41,823 nucleotides of DNA, taken from NCBI GenBank assembly GCA_020072965.1, contig JAIQFY010000044.1:1-41823 (forward strand), given 5' to 3'. Position numbers and translations under genes: made by a program. Below, piece by piece: positions 26,765-34,948 of this stretch; within the stretch, counting starts at the first letter, position 1, and each line of letters starts with the position of its first letter. This DNA is from Terriglobia bacterium (GTDB lineage: Bacteria > Acidobacteriota > Terriglobia > JAIQFV01). The notes beneath the pieces were generated by a model. The model saw nothing but the letters and a program-made list of their open reading frames with translations. It searched no databases and was not told the DNA's origin.

Positions 26765-28194
26765 CGAATTTGCATTACCATCTAAGAACTATTTGGAAGA
26801 GGGGCAGTTGCTACCCTTTCCAGCAACAGCACTTCATATAGAGGCCATGCCGAAGTAAAACAGAAAAAGTTACGATTGAACTTTCTCTGACTCATTCCAG
26901 GTCTTGGTAGAGAAGTGGAAGAATGAGCTTGAAATTGTGAATCCCTGGCATGCGTCAAGGTTCTGCTACTCGTCCTTCGGTCTTCTCTATAGCAAGATGC
27001 GACCCAAACCTGGTCATCCTTCACCAACAAGGGCTTCACGAGGACCTTGAGATTACAAAGCGGATGGCTGGACTTATCAAGAATGCGGTATGAACTCCCC
27101 AAGGGCATCAAGAAACATAAACTTAGCCCCATATCCCTGCGACCAGATTCCCGAGTGTTGCCGTCTTCCCAGGTCCTAAAATAAATCAAGACCCTAAGCG
27201 CCGTCTCTCCGGATGAAAGCTCCCATCTCCATGATTTTTCGCAACTAAGCGGAATTCGATGTGCGAAATAAGAGAAATAAGACAAAAAACATCCAGATTC
27301 AGCTTTCGTGGGTGAAAGGAGGCGTTCTTGATCAACTTAGCTGAGTGATCAAATTGGTTGAGTGTAGATTGTCTACCTCGACAGGAGCGATTGGCGGTCT
27401 CGTTACCTGCCATGACACTCAGCTCTCTGAAAACTCGCGCCTATAACCAGCAAGTGGGGTGCCAGATCAGGACTTGCCCCGGAATTGGAATGACATGGAG
27501 GGGAATTGGGAGGGGGCCCATTCAATGTTGTTTGCGTTTGGAATTGCAGAGCACGGAAAGGGGGATCTAACACGGGGTCTTGACTATAAGTCCATGAATG
27601 TACGTATTTACAAGACTGGAATCTCACCGGGGGATCTTGGGGGCTGCTACTGGGTGATTGATCAACATCTCATATGAACTTTGACCTCATGGGCCGAAGA
27701 AAAAACCAATCCCTTGGGAGGAATCACAGAGTGGAGGGATGTTTCAGCATGGGTCGTTTGGACAGCCCAAGTGTTCTATAACAGGACGGCACACCCCTAC
27801 GGCGTGGAGGCGCTTCCTCCGAGTATGAAGGGTGCTCTTGACTGCATCCTGATATACCCTATTAATTTTTTTTAGCCACAACCCTGCAGGAACCAAAAAT
27901 AGAAAGTTGTGCTCATGGCCCAGGTCGGGCCCCTGTTTGAACTAAGCACAGGCTGCGGGGCGAGGCACGATCAACAGATTTCTAAATCGACTCTTGCGAA
28001 TTGAAGCTCGCCGTTGAGGAGCGGCGAACCAAAGCCTTAATTCCCCTCGAAGGAATGCACCGCAGTGTTCAACCACACGATTTGCTTCATGGCCTCCAAT
28101 CCTCACCAAAAAATTCACCTGACGGGTTCTTTGAAGGCGGTTTTGTGAACCGGAGGGCACAGGACTTAACGGGCACCCACGACGAAAGATCCAA
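26765..28194. other. Long gene-poor stretch upstream of the oxidase
   Basis: About 1.4 kb with no recognisable gene. A minus-strand frame (26782-27285) would begin at TTG and encodes nothing I recognise. TCGCCG (28008-28013) and CGGCGA (28022-28027) form a short hairpin. On the minus strand a mini-frame of 17 codons starts near 28090 (MKQIVWLNTAVHSF) and stops at once. This, with several overlapping short frames, looks like decayed sequence or a dispersed repeat. The oxidase promoter must lie here but no convincing -35/-10 pair was found. Confidence 0.4.
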
Positions 28195-28389
28195 CTATTC
28201 ACTTAATTCGAAGAAGGCATCGAGGGATTGAAGCAATTGGGTCTTGCACTCTTCAGCAGAGCCTTCGATCAAATGCATCGTGATTGTGTTCGTCGTCCCA
28301 TCTTTCATCATCACGTACGCTTCAGGCACTTCGTCCAGTTCTTCTGCATCGAACATCCGAATTCCGTACACGATTGCCTTCTTCTCCAT
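28195..28389 (-). CDS. Small protein of unknown function
   Basis: 64 residues; GAGGTG lies about 6 nt before the ATG on the minus strand. The sequence is acidic (EELDEVPEAY, EGSAEECKTQLL), soluble, without a signal or membrane segment. Its pattern of a beta-strand-rich first half (KKAIVYGIRMF, AYVMMKDGTTNTITMHLIEG) and a C-terminal helix (EECKTQLLQSLDAFFEL) suggests a small folded domain. I recognise no family. It stands alone between a gene-poor stretch and a divergent TonB-like gene. Confidence 0.6.
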   Translation of the reverse strand: MEKKAIVYGIRMFDAEELDEVPEAYVMMKDGTTNTITMHLIEGSAEECKTQLLQSLDAFFELSE

Positions 28390-28666
28390 GATTCACCTCG
28401 TCGTTTGATTGCGCCCGATCGAAGATTAGCTACTGTAAGGATTTCCTCGTTCCCCAAGTTTACCATTATTTTCAGGGGATAACAGCGGGAAGAAGAAATG
28501 GAACTTCAAAACCTGGCCGACGTCTAATCTATCAGAAGACGCCCAATTGGAAGCGACAATTGAAAACTGACTCAGCCGATGCGCCGGGATCAGCCCGGGA
28601 CGGAGGTTCATTTCGATCCGTCGAAAAGATCCACTTCAGGAGTTGGGTTGAAGGGAGGGTAGAGCG

Positions 28667-29425
28667 ATGTTTGACACAATGGATACTAACCGATCTCAAA
28701 GCGGAGACCCCAGTCATTCCCTGACTGTCATTCTCTCAGTGGGGTTTCATGGGGTGGTCCTGGTGTCCCTCATCCTGGTCCCCCTGATTTACACCGAGGC
28801 ACTTCCTTTGAGGCAAATTCGAAATTATTTTCTCACGGCGCTCCCATCGTCTCCCCCACCTCCGCCAGTGCACGCCGTTAGAATCATTGGCGTGGAACGG
28901 CGTGTGTCAGAGATCCATCCCAATCAGCTCCTGGTACCCGCCGAAATTCCTCCCACTGTCGCCAGAATTATCGATGAGGGACCACCCGATTCCGACCCCG
29001 TGGCTCTCCCTGATGGAGTTATAGGAGGACTTAAAAGTTCCTCCTCCGCCGAACTTCCACGCTGGCTACCTCATCTGCGTCAGGCCGCAATTCCTCCGCC
29101 TCCAAAGCAGAAAACACAATTGTCAAAACCCCTCAGGATGCCTGTCAGTATCGGAGTCCAACAGGCGAAGCTGATTTATGCGCCGACTCCCGTGTATCCA
29201 CCTTTGGCCAGGTCAAATCACATTCAAGGTGCTGTAGTGTTGGAGGCCATCATTTCAAGAGACGGGATGGTACAAGATCTCAAGGTGGAAAGTGGCCATC
29301 CTCTTCTTGTTCCAGCCGCAGTGGACGCGGTCAGCCAGTGGCGCTACCGGCCCACTCTGCTGAACGGCCAGCCGGTTGAAGTCATCACAACAATTACTGT
29401 AAATTTCAAACTGGGTGGCAATTGA
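28667..29425 (+). CDS. TonB-like energy transducer protein
   Basis: 252 residues; GGGAGGG precedes the ATG. One N-terminal membrane segment (about 20-45, VILSVGFHGVVLVSLILVPL) is followed by a proline-rich periplasmic stretch (SSPPPPPVHAV, AAIPPPPKQKTQ) and a C-terminal TonB domain from about 165 (PTPVYPPLARSNHIQGAVVLEA, SRDGMVQDLKVESGHPLLVPAA, WRYRPTLLNGQPV). TonB couples the inner-membrane proton gradient, through ExbB/ExbD, to outer-membrane receptors. No exbB or exbD gene is adjacent, so it probably uses complexes encoded elsewhere. It could serve the receptor at 8721, although the 18 kb distance makes this weak. Acidobacteria carry many such paralogs, so the partner is open. Confidence 0.88.
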   Translation: MFDTMDTNRSQSGDPSHSLTVILSVGFHGVVLVSLILVPLIYTEALPLRQIRNYFLTALPSSPPPPPVHAVRIIGVERRVSEIHPNQLLVPAEIPPTVARIIDEGPPDSDPVALPDGVIGGLKSSSSAELPRWLPHLRQAAIPPPPKQKTQLSKPLRMPVSIGVQQAKLIYAPTPVYPPLARSNHIQGAVVLEAIISRDGMVQDLKVESGHPLLVPAAVDAVSQWRYRPTLLNGQPVEVITTITVNFKLGGN

Positions 29426-29530
29426 GGGGGCCCTTGCTCGAAATAGTTTATGGCTGTAGGGAATGACCCTCTAGGGGAACCTCAAAGAATGCTGATTCAC
29501 TACCCCCATTACTTGAGGCATATTTTGTTC

Positions 29531-29560
29531 TTGACAGAAGGCGAATAAAAAGCGAATATA
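29531..29560 (+). promoter_or_regulatory. Sigma-70-like promoter for the radical SAM gene
   Basis: A perfect TTGACA (29531-29536), 18-nt spacer and AATATA (29555-29560) lie about 85 bases before the ATG at 29644. Confidence 0.5.
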
Positions 29561-29597
29561 GATCCACTCTCAAGGTCGACCAAACCTACTTTTGACA

Positions 29598-29619
29598 AAC
29601 CCCGCCGAAAGGCGGGGTT
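29598..29619 (+). terminator. Strong GAAA-loop hairpin in the leader of the radical SAM gene
   Basis: A perfect 9-bp stem, mostly G-C (29598-29606 with 29611-29619), is closed by a GAAA tetraloop and followed by ACTTTTG. It stands after the promoter and just before the ribosome-binding region at 29626, so it could be an attenuator, a 5' stabiliser, or the terminator of the TonB gene 170 bases upstream. Confidence 0.5.
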
Positions 29620-29643
29620 GACTTTTGAGGAGATCAAGAGGAG

Positions 29644-30672
29644 ATGCATCGCAGAGATAGCAGTCAAGATTTGAAGGAAGGACTTGAGCCATTCAGTTCT
29701 CCCCTACCGCTTTCCGGGATTGCCCGGATGGCGTCTCAAAGCGACCTGGCCGACGAGAAGAATGACGTCCAGTACTTCTCGCTCCCCTCGAAATCAATTT
29801 TGAACCGCTGCTCAAACCCTTCCATGCCTTTTCAATGGACCATCAACCCCTATCGTGGTTGCGAGTTCGGATGCAAATACTGCTATGCCCGGTACACACA
29901 CGAATTCATGGAATTACGCAACGGAATTGACTTCGAAAAGAAGATCTATGCCAAGGAGGAGGTCTCAAAGAATCTAAGACGGGAACTCACCCCCCATCGG
30001 GTCAGAGACGCCGTCATTGCGATTGGAACGGCAACCGATCCTTATCAGCCGGCTGAACGCGAATTCAAGGTGACCCGCCAAATTCTCGAAACCCTCACGA
30101 TGGCTCGCGAAGTACAGTTCTCGATTACTACAAAATCCGATCTGGTGCTCCGCGATTTGGACCTTTTAAGGAAAGCGGCCAAAACCAATCGGGTCCGGGT
30201 GAATCTCTCCATCACCACAACCGACGAGAGGTTGGCCCGGCTGATGGAGCCACGCGCACCTCGCCCCGCCCTGCGTTTCAAGGCCGTTCGAACCCTGGTC
30301 GATAACGGCATTTCAGCGGGCGTTTTCATGATGCCACTGCTACCCGAAATCACGACCTCGGATGAGAATATGGAATCTGTTGTCCGAACGGCTGCGCTCG
30401 CCCGGGCAGAGCACCTCTTTGCAGGGGTTGTATTCCTGATGCCCTCGGCTCAAAAACAGTTTTTCCCCTTTCTGGATCGGCACTTTCCCGAGTTGACAAG
30501 ACGTTACCGGCGGATGTTCGCTCGCTCTGCTTACCTTCCGGAAGATTACACAAGACAAATTCAAGAGAAGGTTCACCGTTTAAGGGAAAAACACGGAATT
30601 CCCCATGCCTCGAACCTAAAATCTCAGTCCCACGAGGAAGTGGCGCAGCAGTTGGATTTGGAATTCATGTAA
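29644..30672 (+). CDS. Radical SAM protein, PA0069/Rv2578c family
   Basis: 342 residues. Two AGGAG-like sites lie before the ATG at 29644, one of them abutting it; the next in-frame ATG at 29728 is possible. The cluster-binding motif is CEFGCKYC at residues 73-80 (CxxxCxxC), right after NPYRG, which is typical of the SplB-related PA0069 family. A second conserved part reads IAIGTATDPYQPAE and then ITTKSDLVLRDLDLL. Radical SAM enzymes bind a [4Fe-4S] cluster and cleave S-adenosylmethionine to a 5'-deoxyadenosyl radical. Members of this family are related to spore photoproduct lyase but their substrate is not established. It is monocistronic and convergent with the reductase gene at 30956. Confidence 0.88.
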   Translation: MHRRDSSQDLKEGLEPFSSPLPLSGIARMASQSDLADEKNDVQYFSLPSKSILNRCSNPSMPFQWTINPYRGCEFGCKYCYARYTHEFMELRNGIDFEKKIYAKEEVSKNLRRELTPHRVRDAVIAIGTATDPYQPAEREFKVTRQILETLTMAREVQFSITTKSDLVLRDLDLLRKAAKTNRVRVNLSITTTDERLARLMEPRAPRPALRFKAVRTLVDNGISAGVFMMPLLPEITTSDENMESVVRTAALARAEHLFAGVVFLMPSAQKQFFPFLDRHFPELTRRYRRMFARSAYLPEDYTRQIQEKVHRLREKHGIPHASNLKSQSHEEVAQQLDLEFM

Positions 30673-30799
30673 TTGGGAAGAAAACCGGGGGCAGAGAAAA
30701 AAAGGGAGATAAAATTTCGAGGGTAATGTTCAACGAATTAAGTTCGGGGCTAAGGGTCCACCTCTTCACAGACATCGTGTTTAACGTCCACAACCGCTC

Positions 30800-30953
30800 T
30801 CTTGACCTTCATCTTCTGACCTCTGACTTCTGACTTCCGCCCTCGTGCTTCTGGCGTCTGGCTTCCCGCTTCTGCCTTCTTTTCACTACCCCCTATCACC
30901 TAATACCTATCCCCTGCCACCTGACACCCGGCACCTGACACCCGACACCTTGC
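30800..30953. repeat. Degenerate tandem repeat with a strict 7-bp period
   Basis: From 30800 the sequence can be cut into 22 consecutive 7-base units without one insertion or deletion. The left half has the form TTCTGAC (for example 30814, 30828; also TTCTGGC, TTCTGCC), the right half ACCTGAC (30919, 30933; also ACCCGGC, ACCCGAC). The shared core is YCTGRC, so both halves stay in one phase. The array begins 128 bases after the stop of the radical SAM gene and ends 3 bases before the stop of the convergent aldo/keto reductase gene. No hairpin potential was seen. Confidence 0.85.
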
Positions 30954-30955
30954 CC

Positions 30956-32098
30956 TCAGCCCACGGCTCCCGAATCCTTGAACAATCTCCGATACTTTTC
31001 AAAGGGGAGAGGAGGAACACCCGCCAGTTTCAGATTTTCCTCCACGTGAGAGGCCTGGCTCATCCCAACGAGCGCGACGCTTATACCGGGGGTAGACCGG
31101 GAAAACTGGATGGCCCGCTGGGCATCGCTTTCCAGATTCCCGTCGAGAATCTCCACAATTTGTGCGGGCAAATTTTTCGCGAGTTGTGCCTGCAGAATTG
31201 TAGCGCTTGCCATGACGGTGATACCCATGTCTTCCGCATACTTAAGGGTAGAAGTCTGGGTTTCCTTGGAGCGTTGGTTCCAATAACCGAAGGCTTCCGG
31301 CATGGCGAGGTTAAAGGGAAGTTGAATCACTTTGAAGTGGTGCCCGTCTCCTCCCACGGTTTTCGCCAGCTCGACCATTTCACCTAACGACATGTAGTCA
31401 GGCGCAGTCGAGGCCACCCGGTACGCATTCCACGTCGCCGTCCCGTACATCCGGATCTTCCCGGCCGCAACGTTTTTCTCCAGCAACTCAAAGGCGCTCA
31501 ACATCCGTTTGTAAAATTCCTGCCGGGGAACTTCACTCAACTGCGTTTCAGGATTGTGCAGGTAGTAAATGTCAACGCCCTCGATTCCGAGGTTCTGCAG
31601 CGACCGATCGAGTTGATTCTGAAGATACCGGGGTTTCAAAGAGTGACATCCTGCGACGATGTCCTCGCGAAACAGGACGCCCGGTTGGATAAAGTTTTTT
31701 TCGAAATACGCCTGCATATCCTCCTGGCTATTCGGCGCATGGCCTTCAAACGGGATGAACCCTCCCTTTGTGGCAATGATCAGTTCATCGCGCGACGATT
31801 GGCCCGAAGAAAAGAGCTGCTGAAGCGCCGCGCCCACCGCCCGCTCGCTTCGCTGAAAGCGATAATTAATGGCGGTGTCAATGACGTTGGTGCCCAGCTT
31901 GACCGCATGGGTGATCGCGCTGGTGTACGCGCCATCGCTCGCGTCGTCGTCACCCCCAAGGTAAGTGCCAATCCCAATGGAAGACATCCAGAGCCCCTGT
32001 TGGAGTCGAAAATGGCCGTCCACGGAACGAGACTTCAACCGGTCGCGGTATCGAGCGGTCCCTTCGGGGGTTGCACACTTGAGTTCGCTCAAAAACAT
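30956..32098 (-). CDS. Aldo/keto reductase
   Basis: 380 residues. AAGGGAG lies just before the ATG on the minus strand. A TIM-barrel oxidoreductase with the catalytic set of the aldo/keto reductase family: Asp and Tyr in NVIDTAINYRFQRSE, Lys in LIIATKGG and His in VDIYYLHNPE. The C-terminal NADPH-binding part includes ILQAQLAKNLP and ARAIQFSRSTPGISVALVG-like segments (QRAIQFSRSTPG). Family members reduce aldehydes or ketones with NAD(P)H in the cytoplasm. At 380 residues it is longer than the usual 280-330, mainly through an N-terminal extension of about 37 residues (FLSELKCATPEGTARYRDR). The gene starts 36 bases after fabI on the same strand, so the two are likely co-transcribed. The substrate is unknown. 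Confidence 0.9.
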   Translation of the reverse strand: MFLSELKCATPEGTARYRDRLKSRSVDGHFRLQQGLWMSSIGIGTYLGGDDDASDGAYTSAITHAVKLGTNVIDTAINYRFQRSERAVGAALQQLFSSGQSSRDELIIATKGGFIPFEGHAPNSQEDMQAYFEKNFIQPGVLFREDIVAGCHSLKPRYLQNQLDRSLQNLGIEGVDIYYLHNPETQLSEVPRQEFYKRMLSAFELLEKNVAAGKIRMYGTATWNAYRVASTAPDYMSLGEMVELAKTVGGDGHHFKVIQLPFNLAMPEAFGYWNQRSKETQTSTLKYAEDMGITVMASATILQAQLAKNLPAQIVEILDGNLESDAQRAIQFSRSTPGISVALVGMSQASHVEENLKLAGVPPLPFEKYRRLFKDSGAVG

Positions 32099-32134
32099 TC
32101 TCCCTTATGTGTCGACGAGCCGGGTCACCCAGCC

Positions 32135-32911
32135 TTAGGCGCCAAGAATATGATATCCCGCATCAACAAAGATCGTGGTTCCGGTGATTCCCCGGCTCAA
32201 GTGACTGACCAGGAAGAGCGCTGTGTCTCCCACTTCCGCAGCCTCGATATTGCGCTGGAGAGGGGCGTGCTCGCGGTGGAATTCGAGCAGTTTTGAAAAC
32301 CCTCCGATGCCCATGGCGGCCAACGTTTTGATGGGGCCCGCCGAGATCGCGTTGACGCGGATCCCATACGGACCCAGATCCGCCGCCAGGTAACGCACCG
32401 TCGCTTCCAGAGAGGCCTTGGCCACTCCCATAACGTTATAATGAGGGATCACGCGCTGACTTCCCAGATAGGTCATCGTCATGATGGAGCCGCCATTTTT
32501 CTTCATCAGGGGCAACGCATACTTTGAAAGCGCGATGAGCGAGTAAGCGCTCACCTGCTGGGCAATGCGCCATCCTTCGCGTGAAGTGTCCACAAAATGC
32601 CCTTCAAGGTCCTCCTTCAAGGCAAAGGCGACTGAGTGAACCAGAAAGTCGAGGGACTCATACTTGTTTTCGATGACCTCAAATACATGGCGGATCTGCG
32701 GGTCGTGTAAAACGTCGCAGGAGATCACGAGGGGGGGATCTTCCAGGGTCTCTGCAAGTTCCTTCACCCATTCTTCGAGCCGCTCGCCCTGGTAGGTGAG
32801 GGCCAGCTTTGCGCCCTCATCGGCGCAGGCTTGTGCGATGGCCCAGGCAATGGACCGTTTGTTGGCAACTCCCACCACGAGACCTTTCTTCCCTTCAAGA
32901 AGCTTTTCCAT
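32135..32911 (-). CDS. fabI: Enoyl-[acyl-carrier-protein] reductase (NADH), FabI
   Basis: 258 residues from the ATG at 32911; the longer frame to 32938 would start with TTG inside the ribosome-binding region and is rejected. The short-chain dehydrogenase fold has the FabI-type cofactor motif GVANKRSIAWAIA at residues about 13-25. The catalytic Tyr-x6-Lys is in HYNVMGVAK, with GGSIMTMTYLGS before it, and RVNAISAGPIKTLAA after it, which is diagnostic for FabI rather than FabG. FabI catalyses the last reduction of each fatty-acid elongation cycle, enoyl-ACP to acyl-ACP with NADH, in the cytoplasm, and is the target of triclosan. It is followed by the aldo/keto reductase gene. Confidence 0.96.
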   Translation of the reverse strand: MEKLLEGKKGLVVGVANKRSIAWAIAQACADEGAKLALTYQGERLEEWVKELAETLEDPPLVISCDVLHDPQIRHVFEVIENKYESLDFLVHSVAFALKEDLEGHFVDTSREGWRIAQQVSAYSLIALSKYALPLMKKNGGSIMTMTYLGSQRVIPHYNVMGVAKASLEATVRYLAADLGPYGIRVNAISAGPIKTLAAMGIGGFSKLLEFHREHAPLQRNIEAAEVGDTALFLVSHLSRGITGTTIFVDAGYHILGA

Positions 32912-32938
32912 TTCTGCTGAGCTCCCTCGCTCCTTCAA

Positions 32939-33311
32939 TAGCAGTTTATCAATCTGGGCTTTCCGGTTTTTCAGAATGACTTCGGCCGCGGCGGACGAAG
33001 CGCCGGGTTGGCCGAGCGGGCGTGAAAATCAAAGCTGGATAATCGCCGCATTATAGCAGATCGATCCTTTCGAGCCTTCAAAAAAACCGGATGAGCATGC
33101 TGGAAGAAAAGGTACAGGTTGACCCGTTCCGCGCATTCGTAATGTCAGATTGAATTTCCAGAGAGGCGCTCCGGATGAGTATTCCAGGATTAACCCTCAG
33201 ATTACCCTCTGGACCTGTCTTTCGATGCTTTTTTGAAGGCGGAACATAACATAAACGTCTCCAAAATTGAAGAACGTTGTTATACAGCATCCGCTGCAAA
33301 TTCCTGTTAAA
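32939..33311. other. Divergent intergenic region between fabI and pyrF
   Basis: About 370 bases. It holds the fabI promoter on the minus strand. Nothing else was identified; the pyrF promoter could not be placed with confidence. Confidence 0.4.
33050..33058 (-). promoter_or_regulatory. Extended -10 promoter for fabI
   Basis: On the minus strand TGCTATAAT forms a perfect extended -10 (TGnTATAAT), about 140 bases before the fabI start. The -35 region is weak, as is usual for extended -10 promoters. Confidence 0.5.
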
Positions 33312-34034
33312 ATGCCGGCGATGAAGATCGAGGATCGAATCATTATCGCCTTGGACATGAACTCGCGCGCCCGGGCCCTCGAATGTGTAGCTGAGCTCAT
33401 GCCCCAGGCGAGCTACTTCAAGGTCGGCAGCCAGTTATTCACTGCCTGTGGGCCCGATCTGGTTCGTGAAATCGTGGCGCTGGGGGCAAGGATCTTCCTT
33501 GACCTGAAGTTCCACGACATCCCTCAAACCGTCGCCAACGCGGTGCTAGAGGCAGCCCGTTTGAAGGTGGCCATGCTCACTCTTCATGCCAGCGGCGGCA
33601 TGACAATGCTTCAGGCGGCCTCGCGTTCGCTGGCCGAGAAGTATTCCCCGGAAGAGCGCCCTCGTTTAATTGCGGTTACCATGCTGACCAGCATCGGTGA
33701 GGCTGACTCCCGTGAGATTGGTTTCTCCCTTCCGATGGCAGATCAATCCGTGAGACTGGCGCATATGGCTCAGCGTGCAGGTCTTGACGGAGTGGTCGCC
33801 TCCCCGCTTGAGATCGTGCACATCCGGGAGGCCTGCGGCAAGGATTTTTTGATTGTGACTCCCGGGATTCGTCCTGCAAATGCTGTGCTCGATGACCAAG
33901 TGCGCATTGCCACTGCTGAAGCTGCCCTTCAGTCCGGCGCGGACTATCTCGTTATTGGACGCCCCATCCTGGAAGCGCCGAATCCCCGCCAGGCCCTTCA
34001 AGAGCTGGTGGCCTCCTTGCGGACTATTTCCTGA
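33312..34034 (+). CDS. pyrF: Orotidine 5'-phosphate decarboxylase
   Basis: 240 residues from ATG 33312; a second ATG three codons later (33321) is equally plausible, and the longer frame from TTG 33267 is not needed. The TIM-barrel carries the family signatures: RIIIALDMN (substrate Asp), YFKVGSQLF, the catalytic LDLKFHDIPQTV (Asp-Lys-Asp array), HASGGMTML, VVASPLEI and TPGIRPA with DYLVIGRPI. The enzyme converts orotidine monophosphate to UMP, the last step of de novo pyrimidine synthesis, in the cytoplasm. No other pyr genes are adjacent. Confidence 0.95.
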   Translation: MPAMKIEDRIIIALDMNSRARALECVAELMPQASYFKVGSQLFTACGPDLVREIVALGARIFLDLKFHDIPQTVANAVLEAARLKVAMLTLHASGGMTMLQAASRSLAEKYSPEERPRLIAVTMLTSIGEADSREIGFSLPMADQSVRLAHMAQRAGLDGVVASPLEIVHIREACGKDFLIVTPGIRPANAVLDDQVRIATAEAALQSGADYLVIGRPILEAPNPRQALQELVASLRTIS

Positions 34035-34294
34035 AAGATCAAATCAACGTGGGCCTGCGAATTCGCCGGGCGTCGTACACCTCCTCGCCAAGTGCCCTTG
34101 CGCGAAGGGATCGAATTTGGAGGATTTTTGCGAGTCTGCGGTAATGACATGACTTGAATGAATTTCAAATTCGTCACGCTTCCTCCCTTACACCATTTTC
34201 CAAATTTCCCTCCCTCTGATATGATTGGTGTTTGACAATTCCAAGCGCATCCGCGAAGGCCGCCGGATTTGATCTTCCGGGGCGACAGAAACTT

Positions 34295-34924
34295 ATGAAT
34301 GGAACTGGAAATTCCAAGTTTGATTCGCTGGTTTTTGATCTCGGCAAGGTGATCATCGATTTCGATCCCATGCGGGCGATTCGCAGGTTAGAAGGCCGAA
34401 CACCGTACTCGACAGCAGAGCTGTTGGCAAGAATGAAGGAAACGGATGCGGTGGTCCGGTTTGAATCGGGCGCGCTTACCTCCGAGCACTTTTACACGGA
34501 GATCGCTGCTCATCTTAAGCTAGGGGTGAGCTTTGTGGAATTCATCCCGATCTGGTCGGACATTTTCATGGATGAGTTGATTCTGGACAAGCCTTTCTTC
34601 GAGCGTCTCAAACCTCGCTATCGGCTGGTGTTGCTCTCGAATACCAATGCGATGCATGCGGCCTTCCTGAGGAATCGGTTTCCGGTCCTTGATGTCTTTG
34701 ATTCCCAAATCCTTTCGCATGAAGTGGGGGCGATGAAACCATCCGATAAGATTTACAACGCCGCTACCAACGCGGCACGCACGACCCCGGAAAGAATGTT
34801 TTATGTGGACGACATCCCCGCTTATGTCGAGGCGGCCTCCCGACTGGGATGGGTCGCGGTACCCTTCCAGGGAAAGGAGCGGTTGGTCCGCGATATGCAG
34901 GCGCTCGGCATTCACCTTGATTAA
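34295..34924 (+). CDS. HAD-superfamily hydrolase, YihX-like
   Basis: 209 residues. The ATG at 34295 is preferred; the upstream TTG at 34232 lies in non-coding sequence. HAD motifs are in order: I VFDLGKVIIDFD (nucleophile Asp; Gly at the third position as in YihX-type DLGNV enzymes), II LLSNTN, III EVGAMKPSDKIY with the Lys, IV FYVDDIPAYVEAA with the metal-binding Asp pair. The cap segment between I and II is helical. Enzymes of this group are phosphatases of sugar phosphates; YihX hydrolyses alpha-D-glucose 1-phosphate. The precise substrate here is unknown. A second HAD gene follows after 24 bases, so the pair is probably one operon. Confidence 0.87.
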   Translation: MNGTGNSKFDSLVFDLGKVIIDFDPMRAIRRLEGRTPYSTAELLARMKETDAVVRFESGALTSEHFYTEIAAHLKLGVSFVEFIPIWSDIFMDELILDKPFFERLKPRYRLVLLSNTNAMHAAFLRNRFPVLDVFDSQILSHEVGAMKPSDKIYNAATNAARTTPERMFYVDDIPAYVEAASRLGWVAVPFQGKERLVRDMQALGIHLD

Positions 34925-34948
34925 ACGGTTGGTGACGGTCTCAAACCC

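Noticed and set aside
26782-27285. 167-codon minus-strand frame upstream of the oxidase
   Set aside because: It would start at TTG without a ribosome-binding site. A weak resemblance of one stretch (DDQVWVASC) to HicB-like proteins is too short to rely on.
30845-31387. 180-codon plus-strand frame across the heptamer array
   Set aside because: Its first part is a translation of the 7-bp repeat and the rest is antisense to the aldo/keto reductase gene.
33008-33060. tRNA-like 5' half (GGTTGGCCGAGCGGGCGTG) near fabI
   Set aside because: It resembles a tRNA-Ser/Leu D-arm, but no acceptor partner, anticodon stem or T-loop follows.
34232-34294. TTG start and TTGACA-like -35 before the YihX-like gene
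   Set aside because: No -10 occurs at proper distance after TTGACA, and the codons before ATG 34295 are not conserved-looking.
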